This document shows, in pieces, positions 36,534-44,754 of a stretch of DNA of 64,000 nt (its first letter is position 1; every line of letters begins with the position of its first letter). The position numbers and the translations under genes are program-made. The notes below the pieces were generated by a model. It made no database searches. It was not told the origin of the DNA and saw only the letters and a list, made by a program, of their open reading frames with translations. Source of the DNA: Pseudohalocynthiibacter aestuariivivens (GTDB taxonomy: Bacteria; Pseudomonadota; Alphaproteobacteria; Rhodobacterales; Rhodobacteraceae); assembly GCF_011040495.1 (NCBI RefSeq), contig NZ_CP049037.1, positions 3,658,001 through 3,722,000 on the forward strand, read 5' to 3'.

Positions 36534-37972
36534 GCAGCCTGTGGACCGCCAGCGAGGCCGCCGCAGCGACCGGCGGGCGGGCTGTGGGGGATTGGCAGGC
36601 AAGAGGCGTCTCGATCGACACACGCACGTTGGTGGCCGGCGATCTCTTTGTGGCGCTTCAGGCCGCCCGCGACGGCCATGATTTCGTCGCTCAGGCGTTG
36701 GAGCAAGGCGCTGCTGCTGCCTTGGTCAGCCACATACCCGACGGAGTGGCGGCAGATGCGCCGCTGCTGATCGTCGATGACGTACTGAAGGGGCTGGAGT
36801 CATTGGGCATCGCTGCCCGCGCGCGCAGCACCGCGCGCGTGGTGGCCGTGACCGGGTCTGTTGGCAAGACATCGACCAAGGAAATGCTGCGCGAGGTGCT
36901 GGGCAGGCAGGGCCGCACCCACGCTGCCGAAGCCAGCTACAACAACCAGTGGGGCGTACCGCTGACACTGGCGCGGATGCCTGCCGACACTGAATTCGCC
37001 GTGATCGAGATCGGTATGAATCACCCCGGCGAAATCGCGCCCCTCAGCCGTCTGGCGCGCCCGCATGTGGCGCTCATCACGACCGTCGCCGCCGCACATC
37101 TGGAAGCGTTTGAGAACATCGACGGGATCGCGGTTGAAAAGGCAGCGGTTTTCGACGGGCTGGAACCCGGCGGCACCGCCATCATCAATGCCGATCTGGA
37201 CACGTCGCACCTGTTGCTGACCGCCGCCGCCGCACAAGGGGCCGAGACGGTCACTTTCGGTGAGACAAGCGATCAATATCGGTTGATTTCCGCAAAGCTG
37301 AGCGATGACAGAACGATCGTACAGGCCGATTTGCGCGGCACGCCGGTGACGTTCAAGCTGACCAGCGCCGGTCGCCACTTCGCGATGAACGGCCTTGCGG
37401 TGCTCGCCGCTGCCGAGGCGCTGGGTGCGGATGCGGGCGTTGCTGCCCCTGATCTGGCCTGTTGGTTGCCGCCTGCCGGGCGCGGCACCCGCGATACGGT
37501 GCTGCTCGACCCCGGTGATGACAGCTGGACGATTGATCTGATCGACGACGCGTTCAATGCCAATCCGACTTCAATGGAGGCTGCGCTCGAAGTGCTGGCC
37601 GCCAGCACACCCCATGACGGTGTGGGTCACGTCGCAAGAGGCCGCCGCATCGCGATTCTGGGGGATATGCTGGAACTTGGCACAGGCGAGGCCGAAATGC
37701 ACCGCGCATTGGCCCGGTCGCCGCATCTCGATACGGTGGCGCGGATTCACTGTGTCGGCCCGCGCATGCGGTTGCTATACGACGCACTGCCAGAGGTAAA
37801 ACGCGGCCGCTGGTCTGATACCGCAGAGGCACTGGTGCCCCATGTGCTGAGCATGGTAGACGCGGGCGACGTGATCCTGGTCAAGGGGTCAAAGGGCAGC
37901 AAGGTCAGCCTGATTGCCGAGGCTTTGCGCAAAACCGGGCGGCACAGTCGCTCACACACAAGGGACGACTGA
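36530..37972 (+). CDS. murF: UDP-MurNAc-tripeptide--D-alanyl-D-alanine ligase MurF
   Basis: 480 residues. The ATP loop Gly-Ser-Val-Gly-Lys-Thr-Ser-Thr-Lys near residue 107 and [10 protein letters not shown] in the central domain are typical, as is [11 protein letters not shown]. It adds the dipeptide made by Ddl. Directly abuts mraY. Confidence 0.96.
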   Translation: MSSLWTASEAAAATGGRAVGDWQARGVSIDTRTLVAGDLFVALQAARDGHDFVAQALEQGAAAALVSHIPDGVAADAPLLIVDDVLKGLESLGIAARARSTARVVAVTGSVGKTSTKEMLREVLGRQGRTHAAEASYNNQWGVPLTLARMPADTEFAVIEIGMNHPGEIAPLSRLARPHVALITTVAAAHLEAFENIDGIAVEKAAVFDGLEPGGTAIINADLDTSHLLLTAAAAQGAETVTFGETSDQYRLISAKLSDDRTIVQADLRGTPVTFKLTSAGRHFAMNGLAVLAAAEALGADAGVAAPDLACWLPPAGRGTRDTVLLDPGDDSWTIDLIDDAFNANPTSMEAALEVLAASTPHDGVGHVARGRRIAILGDMLELGTGEAEMHRALARSPHLDTVARIHCVGPRMRLLYDALPEVKRGRWSDTAEALVPHVLSMVDAGDVILVKGSKGSKVSLIAEALRKTGRHSRSHTRDD

Positions 37973-39055
37973 ATGTTCTATTGGTTGACCGCACTTTCTG
38001 ATGGCGGCGATGTCTTCAACCTTTTCAGGTATATCACGTTCCGCACCGGCGGCGCGTTCCTAACGGCGCTAATCTTTGGCTTTCTCTTCGGGCCGCCCCT
38101 GATCAACGTGCTGCGCAAAAGGCAGGGCAAAGGGCAGCCGATCCGTGACGACGGTCCAGAGGGGCATATCGCCAAGGCAGGCACACCGACGATGGGCGGG
38201 TTGCTGATCGTAGGTGCTTTGCTGACCTCGACATTGCTCTGGGCCCGGCTCGACAATCCGTTTGTCTGGCTCGTCCTGTTTGTCACCATCTCCTTTGGCC
38301 TGATCGGATTTGCCGATGACTACGCCAAAGTGTCCAAGCAGAATGTAACTGGCGTATCGGGCAAGCTGCGGCTGGGTCTGGGCTTTATCATCGCGGGGAT
38401 CGCGGCCTACTGGGCGACGATGTACCATCCGGCTGAATTGCAGAACCAACTGGCCCTGCCGGTATTCAAGGACACGCTGATCAACCTCAGCTTTCTCTTT
38501 GTGCCCTTTGCCACCATCGTCATTGTCGGTTCCGCCAATGCGGTGAACCTGACCGACGGGCTGGACGGGCTGGCAATCATGCCCGTGATGATCGCTGCCG
38601 GAACGCTGGGCATCATCGCCTACGCGGTCGGACGGGTCGACTTTACCGAATATCTCGATGTGCATTACGTGGCGGGGACGGGCGAAATTCTGGTCTTTGT
38701 TGCGGGCTTGATTGGCGGCGGCCTTGGATTCTTATGGTACAACGCCCCCCCGGCGGCGGTGTTCATGGGCGACACCGGTAGTCTTGCCTTGGGCGGCGCG
38801 CTGGGCGCCATTGCCGTGGCCACGAAACACGAGATCGTGCTGGCCATCGTCGGTGGTCTCTTTGTGGTCGAGGCACTGAGTGTGATCATCCAGGTGCTTT
38901 ACTTCAAACGCACCGGTAAACGGGTGTTCCTTATGGCCCCGATCCACCACCACTACGAGAAAAAGGGCTGGGCAGAACCTCAGATCGTCATCCGCTTCTG
39001 GATCATCTCGCTGATCCTCGCGATGATCGGACTGGCGACGCTGAAGGTTCGGTAG
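37973..39055 (+). CDS. mraY: Phospho-MurNAc-pentapeptide transferase MraY
   Basis: 360 residues and about ten membrane segments. The magnesium and catalytic motifs are visible: [17 protein letters not shown], and the His-rich loop [11 protein letters not shown]. It forms lipid I on undecaprenyl phosphate. It starts right after the murF stop and is separated from murD by 391 bp containing a pseudogene and repeats. Confidence 0.97.
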   Translation: MFYWLTALSDGGDVFNLFRYITFRTGGAFLTALIFGFLFGPPLINVLRKRQGKGQPIRDDGPEGHIAKAGTPTMGGLLIVGALLTSTLLWARLDNPFVWLVLFVTISFGLIGFADDYAKVSKQNVTGVSGKLRLGLGFIIAGIAAYWATMYHPAELQNQLALPVFKDTLINLSFLFVPFATIVIVGSANAVNLTDGLDGLAIMPVMIAAGTLGIIAYAVGRVDFTEYLDVHYVAGTGEILVFVAGLIGGGLGFLWYNAPPAAVFMGDTGSLALGGALGAIAVATKHEIVLAIVGGLFVVEALSVIIQVLYFKRTGKRVFLMAPIHHHYEKKGWAEPQIVIRFWIISLILAMIGLATLKVR

Positions 39056-39117
39056 CAGCGCGGCTCATCCGGCCAAATGGCGCATCTTCGCGCCTGACGC
39101 TTCCCTTCTTGCGTTTG

Positions 39118-39314
39118 TCGGATATCCGCCTCAACAACCTCGCGGGCGTGGTTGAGACGCGGGCCGCTAAGCCGAAGCCGAAGGGCTGTACCGCGAGGCG
39201 CTGGAGATTGACCGCGCCACGATTGGCCCCGATCACCCCACCACGAAAACAATCCAACCCAACCTCGACGATTTGCTCAAATCCCAAACCCCGCCGCCTG
39301 CATCTGACACCTGA
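39118..39314 (+). pseudogene. Remnant of a kinesin-light-chain-type TPR protein
   Basis: Two pieces of the classic TPR unit can be read in different frames. The first gives Arg-Leu-Asn-Asn-Leu-Ala-Gly-Val-Val, the second Asp-Ala-Gly-Arg-stop-Ala-Glu-Ala-Glu-Gly-Leu-Tyr-Arg-Glu-Ala-Leu-Glu-Ile-Asp-Arg, then Gly-Pro-Asp-His-Pro-Thr-Thr-Lys. They are joined by a one-base deletion near 39153 and a TAA at 39168-39170 where TAT/TAC (Tyr) is expected. It ends with a natural stop at 39312. Only about one and a half repeats of the 3' end survive. It lies inside the dcw cluster between mraY and murD, so it is probably a transferred or recombined fragment. Confidence 0.7.
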
Positions 39315-39323
39315 CCGCCGCCT

Positions 39324-39367
39324 GCGGCACCGACGTAATACCGACCCGATACCGACGTGATACCGAC
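39324..39367. repeat. 11-bp tandem repeat, locus 1 (four units)
   Basis: On the minus strand the units are GTCGGTATCAC, GTCGGTATCGG, GTCGGTATTAC and GTCGGTGCCGC, each exactly 11 bp. On that strand the array is preceded by GTTTTTGGCAC. A second array of the same unit lies at 52997-53051. It follows the TPR remnant and precedes murD. Confidence 0.8.
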
Positions 39368-39446
39368 GTGCCAAAAACGCGCCACTCTGGACGCCGCCTG
39401 CGGCCTCGGGTAGCTCTGGACATCAGGGCACAACGAGGGGCGCAGC

Positions 39447-40856
39447 ATGATACCGGTGGTGGGATTTGCAAATCAAAAGGTCGCTATTCTGGGCCTTGGC
39501 CGCTCTGGCCTCAGTGCCGCTAGGGCGTTGCGCGCGGGCGGGGCGCAGGTGCTGTGCTGGGATGATAACGCGCTGGCACGGGTGGCGGCAGAGGCCGAGG
39601 ATTTCGAGGTCCGCGACCTTGGCCGAGATGGCGCGCTGGATGGCGTGGCCAGCCTGATCGTCAGCCCCGGCATCCCGCATCTCTACCCCAATCCGAACAA
39701 GATTATTACGATTTCCCAACAGCTTGGAATCCCTGTCGATAACGATATCGGTCTCTTCTTTCGCTCATTCGCCACCAGCGGTTGGGAGGCGTTTGAGACG
39801 CCCCCGCGTGTCATTGCCGTCACCGGCTCCAACGGTAAATCCACCACCTCGGCGTTGATCCATCACATCCTGCTCGAGGCAGGCAGGACGTCGCAACTGG
39901 CGGGCAATATCGGGCGCGGTGTACTGGACATCGATCCGCCAGAAAATGGCGGTGTCGTGGTGTTGGAACTCAGCAGCTACCAGACCGAACTGGCCCGCGC
40001 CCTGACCCCCGACATCGCGGTTTTCACCAACCTCACCCCCGACCATCTGGATCGTCACGGCGGGCTGGGCGGATATTTCGCCGCCAAACGACGCCTCTTT
40101 GCCGAAGGTGGTCCCGACCGCGCGGTGATCGGCGTAGACGAGCAGGAAGGGCAGTTTCTGGCCGGGCAACTCAGCGAGGGGCCGGGCGACGATCGGGTGA
40201 TCCGCGTATCATCGGGGACCAAGCTGACAGGGCCGGGCTGGCAGGTTTTTGCGCGCAAGGGGTTTCTGGCCGAATACCGCAAGGGGCGTCAGGCAGGCAG
40301 CATTGATTTGCGCAAGATCAAGGGGTTGCCCGGTGCGCACAACCATCAGAACGCATGCGCCGCTTATGCGGCATGCCGCAGTCTAGGGCTGGCTCCCGGC
40401 GTGATCGAGGCGGCGCTGCACAGCTATCCGGGTCTGCCACACCGCAGTCAGGTCATCGCGGAGGCGGGTGGCGTGACCTATATCAACGATAGCAAGGCCA
40501 CCAATGTCGACAGCGCGCTCAAGGCGCTGATGGCGTTTGATCGGGTGCGTTGGATTTGTGGCGGGTTAGAAAAGGAAGGCGGGCTATCCGCTCTTGCCCC
40601 GGCGCTGGATCGCGTCGCAAAGGCCTACGTCATCGGGCGCGAGGCGGCCGGTTTTGCCGTGCAGTTGGACGGAGTCGAGGCCGAGGTCTGCACCACGATG
40701 GAATCTGCCGTGGGGCAGGCAATCAACGACGCGCAACCGGGCGAGACAGTGCTTTTGGCACCGGCCGCTGCCAGCTTTGATCAGTATGACAATTTCGAGC
40801 AGCGCGGTGATGACTTTACCCGTCTCGTCCGCGCGGCACTCGGCTCTGGTCAATAG
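39447..40856 (+). CDS. murD: UDP-MurNAc-L-alanine--D-glutamate ligase MurD
   Basis: 469 residues from ATG 39447 (GAGGGG upstream). An N-terminal [10 protein letters not shown] loop binds the UDP moiety, and Thr-Gly-Ser-Asn-Gly-Lys-Ser-Thr-Thr binds ATP. Asn-Asp-Ser-Lys-Ala-Thr-Asn in the C-terminal domain is diagnostic. It adds D-glutamate to UDP-MurNAc-Ala. In most alphaproteobacteria ftsW follows murD; here ribBX follows instead. Confidence 0.95.
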   Translation: MIPVVGFANQKVAILGLGRSGLSAARALRAGGAQVLCWDDNALARVAAEAEDFEVRDLGRDGALDGVASLIVSPGIPHLYPNPNKIITISQQLGIPVDNDIGLFFRSFATSGWEAFETPPRVIAVTGSNGKSTTSALIHHILLEAGRTSQLAGNIGRGVLDIDPPENGGVVVLELSSYQTELARALTPDIAVFTNLTPDHLDRHGGLGGYFAAKRRLFAEGGPDRAVIGVDEQEGQFLAGQLSEGPGDDRVIRVSSGTKLTGPGWQVFARKGFLAEYRKGRQAGSIDLRKIKGLPGAHNHQNACAAYAACRSLGLAPGVIEAALHSYPGLPHRSQVIAEAGGVTYINDSKATNVDSALKALMAFDRVRWICGGLEKEGGLSALAPALDRVAKAYVIGREAAGFAVQLDGVEAEVCTTMESAVGQAINDAQPGETVLLAPAAASFDQYDNFEQRGDDFTRLVRAALGSGQ

Positions 40857-40870
40857 TGGCGCGCTGCGCT

Positions 40871-40886
40871 ATTTGCAGGCGCAAAT
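40871..40886. repeat. Small palindrome between murD and ribBX
   Basis: ATTTGC-AGGC-GCAAAT: a perfect six-pair inverted repeat 14 bases after the murD stop and 12 bases before the ribBX start. No T tract. It could be a local RNA hairpin or an operator. No FMN riboswitch fits in the 42-bp gap. Confidence 0.4.
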
Positions 40887-40898
40887 GTGAGAGGCCCC

Positions 40899-42032
40899 AT
40901 GACAGAAAACGCGCCATATCAGAAACCCGGACCGGTTGAGGCCGATCTGCGCGGAGCGATCTCAAGCACCGAAGAGATTATCGCCGAGGCAAAAGCCGGA
41001 CGCATGTATATTCTCGTGGATCACGAGGACCGCGAAAACGAAGGCGATCTAGTGATTCCGGCCGAATTCGCCGATGCTGCAGCCATCAACTTCATGGCGA
41101 TACACGGGCGGGGGTTGATCTGCTTGCCGATGACGGCCGAACGGATCGAGCATCTGGGCCTGCCGATGATGGCAGTCAACAATTCCTCGCGCCACGAGAC
41201 GGCATTCACCGTGTCGATCGAGGCGAGAGAGGGCGTAAGCACCGGGATTTCCGCTGCTGATCGGGCGCTGACCGTCGCAACGGCAATCAATGACCAGAAC
41301 ACCGCCGGTTCCATAGCGACGCCGGGCCACGTCTTTCCTCTGCGGGCTCGCAATGGCGGGGTGCTGGTGCGTGCAGGCCATACCGAGGCGGCCGTCGATA
41401 TATCACGCCTTGCCGGGCTGCATCCTTCGGGCGTGATCTGCGAGATCATGAAAGAAGACGGCACCATGGCGCGGTTGCCAGACCTCATCGAAATCGGTGC
41501 GAAACACGGGTTAAAGATCGGTACGATTAGCGATTTGATCGCCTACCGGCACAAGCATGACAATCTGGTTCGCGAAACCGGGCGTGAAGTCGTTGAGTCG
41601 CATATCGGTGGCACATGGGATATGCGCATCTTCACCGACCAGATCAGCGGCACCGAACATATCGTGCTGGTCAAGGGTGACATCACCTCCGGCGGGCCGG
41701 TTCTGGCGCGGGCACATGCGCTGAACGCGCTGGAGGATGTACTGGGTATCGGTGGCGCGCCGGGTGGCAAACTGCCGCGCGCGATGCAGATCATTGCCGA
41801 TGAAGGACGCGGCGCGATCTTCCTGTTCCGTCAACCGCGACCGAAGCTTGCCGGTGAAATAGACGATGATGGTCCGCGCACGATCAAACAGACCGGGCTG
41901 GGGGCCCAAATCATGTCCACGATGGGGGTGCATGAACTGGTCTTGCTGACCGACAGTCCGGATACAAGGTATCTTGGTCTTGATGCCTACGGGATCACCA
42001 TCACTGGCGCCCATCCTCTGAGCAAGGGATAA
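40899..42032 (+). CDS. ribB: 3,4-dihydroxy-2-butanone-4-phosphate synthase fused to a degenerate RibA-like domain (RibBX type)
   Basis: 377 residues from ATG 40899 (GAGAGG upstream). The N-terminal RibB domain has the catalytic acidic loop Asp-His-Glu-Asp-Arg-Glu-Asn-Glu-Gly-Asp at residues 41-50 and Ser-Arg-His-Glu-Thr-Ala-Phe-Thr. The C-terminal part (about residue 218 onward) resembles GTP cyclohydrolase II, but the zinc-binding Cys...Cys-x-Cys cluster is missing, so it is unlikely to hydrolyse GTP. Such hybrids are known in proteobacteria. It supplies the four-carbon unit for riboflavin; ribH follows after 3 bases. Confidence 0.9.
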   Translation: MTENAPYQKPGPVEADLRGAISSTEEIIAEAKAGRMYILVDHEDRENEGDLVIPAEFADAAAINFMAIHGRGLICLPMTAERIEHLGLPMMAVNNSSRHETAFTVSIEAREGVSTGISAADRALTVATAINDQNTAGSIATPGHVFPLRARNGGVLVRAGHTEAAVDISRLAGLHPSGVICEIMKEDGTMARLPDLIEIGAKHGLKIGTISDLIAYRHKHDNLVRETGREVVESHIGGTWDMRIFTDQISGTEHIVLVKGDITSGGPVLARAHALNALEDVLGIGGAPGGKLPRAMQIIADEGRGAIFLFRQPRPKLAGEIDDDGPRTIKQTGLGAQIMSTMGVHELVLLTDSPDTRYLGLDAYGITITGAHPLSKG

Positions 42033-42035
42033 CCA

Positions 42036-42581
42036 ATGGCCGAGAAGGAATACAACCTGCCGCCTGCGACATTTGACAAGCCGGTGAAGCTGTTGATCGT
42101 GGTTGCACCATTTTATCGCGATATTGCCGATAATCTTATCACGGGCGCCAAGGCGGAAATCGAGGCATCGGGCGGTACTTGGGATCTCGTCGAGGTGCCC
42201 GGAGCACTGGAAGTGCCTACCGCCATCGGTATTGCCAACCGGTTGAGTAACTTCGATGGTTTCGTTGCGTTGGGCTGTGTCATTCGCGGCGAGACGACGC
42301 ATTACGAAACGGTCTGCAACGACAGTTCACGTGGGATCACGCTGTTAGGGTTGCAGGGATTGTGCATCGGCAATGGCATCCTGACCGTCGAGAATCGCGC
42401 GCAGGCTGAGGTGCGTGCTGATCCAGCGGAAATGAACAAAGGGGCAGGCGCTGCCGCAGCGGCCTTGCATCTGGTTGCGCTGAGCCGTAAGTGGGGCGCT
42501 CCGCGCAAAGGGGTCGGTTTTTTGCCCGACGCTGATGAATTGAAAATCGCGGGCACGCCCAAGGATACCCCGACTGCATGA
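42036..42581 (+). CDS. ribH: 6,7-dimethyl-8-ribityllumazine synthase
   Basis: 181 residues. Typical motifs are Val-Pro-Gly-Ala-Leu-Glu-Val-Pro, Ala-Leu-Gly-Cys-Val-Ile-Arg-Gly-Glu-Thr-Thr-His-Tyr-Glu and the later Asn-Lys-Gly-Ala-Gly-Ala-Ala. It condenses the RibB product with the pyrimidine intermediate in a capsid-like or pentameric enzyme. The N-terminus is about 20 residues longer than the E. coli protein. ATGA overlap with nusB. Confidence 0.95.
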   Translation: MAEKEYNLPPATFDKPVKLLIVVAPFYRDIADNLITGAKAEIEASGGTWDLVEVPGALEVPTAIGIANRLSNFDGFVALGCVIRGETTHYETVCNDSSRGITLLGLQGLCIGNGILTVENRAQAEVRADPAEMNKGAGAAAAALHLVALSRKWGAPRKGVGFLPDADELKIAGTPKDTPTA

Positions 42582-43063
42582 CCGAACCAGCCAAACCCCT
42601 ATCTGGTAATAAGAAGCGTCAGATGCGCTCTGCGGCGCGGCTCTATGCTGTGCAGGCGCTGTTCCAGATGGAGCATTCCAATCAGGGCGTGGACGGCGTC
42701 TATGCCGAGTTTCTGGATCACCGTTTTGGGGCTGAGGTGGATGAAGACACCGACATGATCGACGGCGATATGGATCTGTTCCGCACATTGCTGGATGTGG
42801 CCGTGGATCGGCAGGCCAAAATCGACCAGATGACCGACCGGGCGCTGGTGGCCAAATGGCCAATTGACCGAATTGATCCGACATTGCGGGCGCTTTTTCG
42901 TGCGGCCGGTGCCGAGATGGTTTCGAAATCCGCCCCGCCCCGCGTGGTGATCAGTGAATTCGTGGATATCGCCAAGAGCTTCTATCCCGAGGGGCGCGAG
43001 CCGAAATTCGTCAACGCTGTGCTAGATCACATGGCACGCGAAGCTGTTCCCGAGGCGTTTTAA
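42578..43063 (+). CDS. nusB: Transcription antitermination factor NusB
   Basis: 161 residues. The N-terminal Arg-Ser-Ala-Ala-Arg-Leu-Tyr-Ala-Val-Gln-Ala-Leu-Phe-Gln helix and the C-terminal Pro-Pro-Arg-Val-Val-Ile-Ser-Glu-Phe-Val-Asp-Ile-Ala-Lys-Ser-Phe are family features. It binds boxA RNA with NusE in rRNA antitermination. The ribH-nusB pair is conserved across proteobacteria. Confidence 0.95.
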   Translation: MTEPAKPLSGNKKRQMRSAARLYAVQALFQMEHSNQGVDGVYAEFLDHRFGAEVDEDTDMIDGDMDLFRTLLDVAVDRQAKIDQMTDRALVAKWPIDRIDPTLRALFRAAGAEMVSKSAPPRVVISEFVDIAKSFYPEGREPKFVNAVLDHMAREAVPEAF

Positions 43064-43162
43064 GGCCGCTGCTGCGACAGATCGGCCAATGTCCGCGCAT
43101 CCGCTTGAGCAGCGTCCCGGTTGGGCTATAGTTACATATGAACGCATGACGAGAGGGACAAA

Positions 43163-43498
43163 ATGCCCAAGCTCATCCGCCTTTATATCACACATGTCGC
43201 CATCGGGTTTGGCATTGCCGCAGTGTTTGTCGGCATGCTGTTGTGGTTCAATATTGCCAATCTTTGGCATCTTATCAGCACGTCGGACAAAGGCTGGTTG
43301 GCGTTGCTGGTGCTGTGGTTCGCTAATGGTATCGTTTTTGCCGGTGTGCAATTCGCCATCGCGGTGATGCGGATGAAGGACGATGATGATGACGAGCCGC
43401 GCGGCGGTCGTCGCCAGCGGGTCATGCGCGCGCAGCCTCAGTTGATCCCCGTTCGCGTCGAAGCGGGCCGGGACCAGCGGTTCGTGCGGAAAAACTAG
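43163..43498 (+). CDS. Conserved small inner-membrane protein
   Basis: 111 residues from ATG 43163 with GAGAGGG upstream. Two membrane segments (about residues 9-31 and 42-67), an Asp-run (residues 73-77) and an Arg-rich cytoplasmic tail. I do not recognise a named domain, although similar proteins follow nusB in related genomes as far as I recall. Function unknown. Confidence 0.7.
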   Translation: MPKLIRLYITHVAIGFGIAAVFVGMLLWFNIANLWHLISTSDKGWLALLVLWFANGIVFAGVQFAIAVMRMKDDDDDEPRGGRRQRVMRAQPQLIPVRVEAGRDQRFVRKN

Positions 43499-43925
43499 GC
43501 CATAGTCAGGATGGTGCGGGGGCGATCACCCGCTTTTCCGCCCGGCCAATCGCGCGGGCAGCGGTTGCCGTGCGTCGTCCGTATATCGGGAAAAGATCGA
43601 GACGTGAGATTCCGCAGCGACCTCGGCACCGCCGTCGAACCACAGACAGGCCTAATGTCGTGGCAATGACGCAGTTAAAGTGGCGGGCCCGCACGCAACC
43701 GTTTGGTTCTCTCATTCCCGAGGACCTGTATGTACAGGTGGGTGCCGGGTAACCGAACCAGGGCTCGGACAGAGCCAGCTCCCTCGGAATTGCTTAAGGC
43801 CACCGGAATGCAACCGTTCACGAGAAGGGCAGAACCCGCCATTGCTCAATCTAGGATGCACAGGTGTCCGCTACAAGGGGGGATGCAAGGGTTGCATGTG
43901 TTCATCTTTTGTTCATTATTGCACT
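43499..43925. other. 427-bp non-coding stretch with several hairpins
   Basis: No convincing gene on either strand: open frames are Arg/Cys-rich and lack ribosome sites. A weak terminator (GCGGG...CCCGC-TTTT) follows the small membrane gene near 43517-43536. Then come hairpins ACCTGTA-TG-TACAGGT (43724-43739), GGCTC-GGACA-GAGCC (about 43761-43775) and ATGCAA-GGG-TTGCAT (43883-43897). The density of structure and lack of coding character suggest a small RNA gene or complex leader. I checked for RNase P, tmRNA-tag and SRP landmarks and did not find them. Confidence 0.4.
43900..43914. promoter_or_regulatory. LexA box upstream of mmcB
   Basis: GTTC-ATCTTTT-GTTC, an exact match to the alphaproteobacterial SOS box GTTC-N7-GTTC. 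It ends 11 bases before the mmcB ATG, where LexA would block transcription. Confidence 0.8.
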
Positions 43926-44390
43926 ATGCATGACGCGACCTTCATCTCAACCGTACCGACCCTAACGCCCGGTCAGCTGTTGGCGCGGGGGGTGTGTCGT
44001 CATCTGCTCAGCCATGACTTTTGTCCACTGGAAGAATACGTGCCACAACGGGGTAAACGGGTTGACGTGATGGCGCTGGGGCCGAAGGGCGAAATCTGGG
44101 TGGTCGAGTGCAAGTCGAGCCGCGCCGATTTTATGACCGACTCCAAGTGGGACGGCTATCTGGAGTGGTGTGATCGGTTTTTCTGGGCAGTGGATGCAGA
44201 TTTTCCGACCGAAATTCTACCCGATGAAACGGGCCTGATCATCGCGGATGCCTATGGCGGTGAAATCGTCCGCATGGGACCAGAGAGCAAGCTGTCCGGC
44301 GCGCGTCGTACTGCCATTACCCGCAAGTTCGCGCGGGACACGGCGCGGCGTCTACAGGGCCTGCGGGACCCACGGCTGTCAGCGTCTTGA
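43926..44390 (+). CDS. mmcB: MmcB-family DNA repair protein
   Basis: 154 residues from ATG 43926; the longer frame upstream crosses the LexA box and is rejected. The PD-(D/E)xK-like core is visible: Lys-Arg-Val-Asp-Val-Met-Ala-Leu followed by Trp-Val-Val-Glu-Cys-Lys-Ser-Ser. It is the family of Caulobacter MmcB, linked to mitomycin C damage tolerance with the ImuAB-DnaE2 system. SOS control is supported by the box just upstream. The 3' end overlaps the convergent DUF6324 gene by 12 bases. Confidence 0.85.
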   Translation: MHDATFISTVPTLTPGQLLARGVCRHLLSHDFCPLEEYVPQRGKRVDVMALGPKGEIWVVECKSSRADFMTDSKWDGYLEWCDRFFWAVDADFPTEILPDETGLIIADAYGGEIVRMGPESKLSGARRTAITRKFARDTARRLQGLRDPRLSAS

Positions 44391-44561
44391 TGCGGCCTTG
44401 GCGGCGGCCATGATCTCGGCGGCGATCTCGTCCGCTTCTTCCGGGGTGAAATCCATTGGAATCTCCGTGCCTTGGGATTCAACGAAAATGCGCACCATGC
44501 CCTGATCTGTCGGCCCGATCTGTAGGTTCGCCTCGACGTCGCGTTCGGAATTAATGCCCAT
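44379..44561 (-). CDS. DUF6324-family small protein
   Basis: 60 residues with GGAGC seven bases before ATG 44561. The sequence Val-x-Ala-Asn-Leu-Gln-Ile-Gly-Pro-Thr-Asp-Gln-Gly-Met-Val-Arg and an acidic/alanine-rich C-terminal helix fit DUF6324 as I know it from Rhodobacteraceae. Soluble, no signal. Function unknown. Confidence 0.7.
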   Translation of the reverse strand: MGINSERDVEANLQIGPTDQGMVRIFVESQGTEIPMDFTPEEADEIAAEIMAAAKAASRR

Positions 44562-44754
44562 GGTTTGCTCCTTGATCTGCTAGCGGGGCATAGGCGGAAC
44601 GTCCTTGTTTTGCAAGCATGAGCGCAAATGTTGTGCCGTTGCATCGCGCTTGCTAGGCTGCGCATAGCGTATTGTGGTGATCCGGCTCTGAAGCGCGAGT
44701 GACAACAATACGCTTAGGGCGGGAGAAGCACATCAGCACGGAGGGCTGAGACCG

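Noticed and set aside
35055..36623. 522-residue open frame on the minus strand opposite murE
   Set aside because: Antisense shadow of murE; no ribosome site and shadow-type composition.
39324..39367. CRISPR array
   Set aside because: The units are 11-bp head-to-tail repeats without spacers.
43680..44390. Longer version of mmcB starting at 43680
   Set aside because: The extra N-terminus crosses the LexA box and is Cys/Gly-rich without family character.
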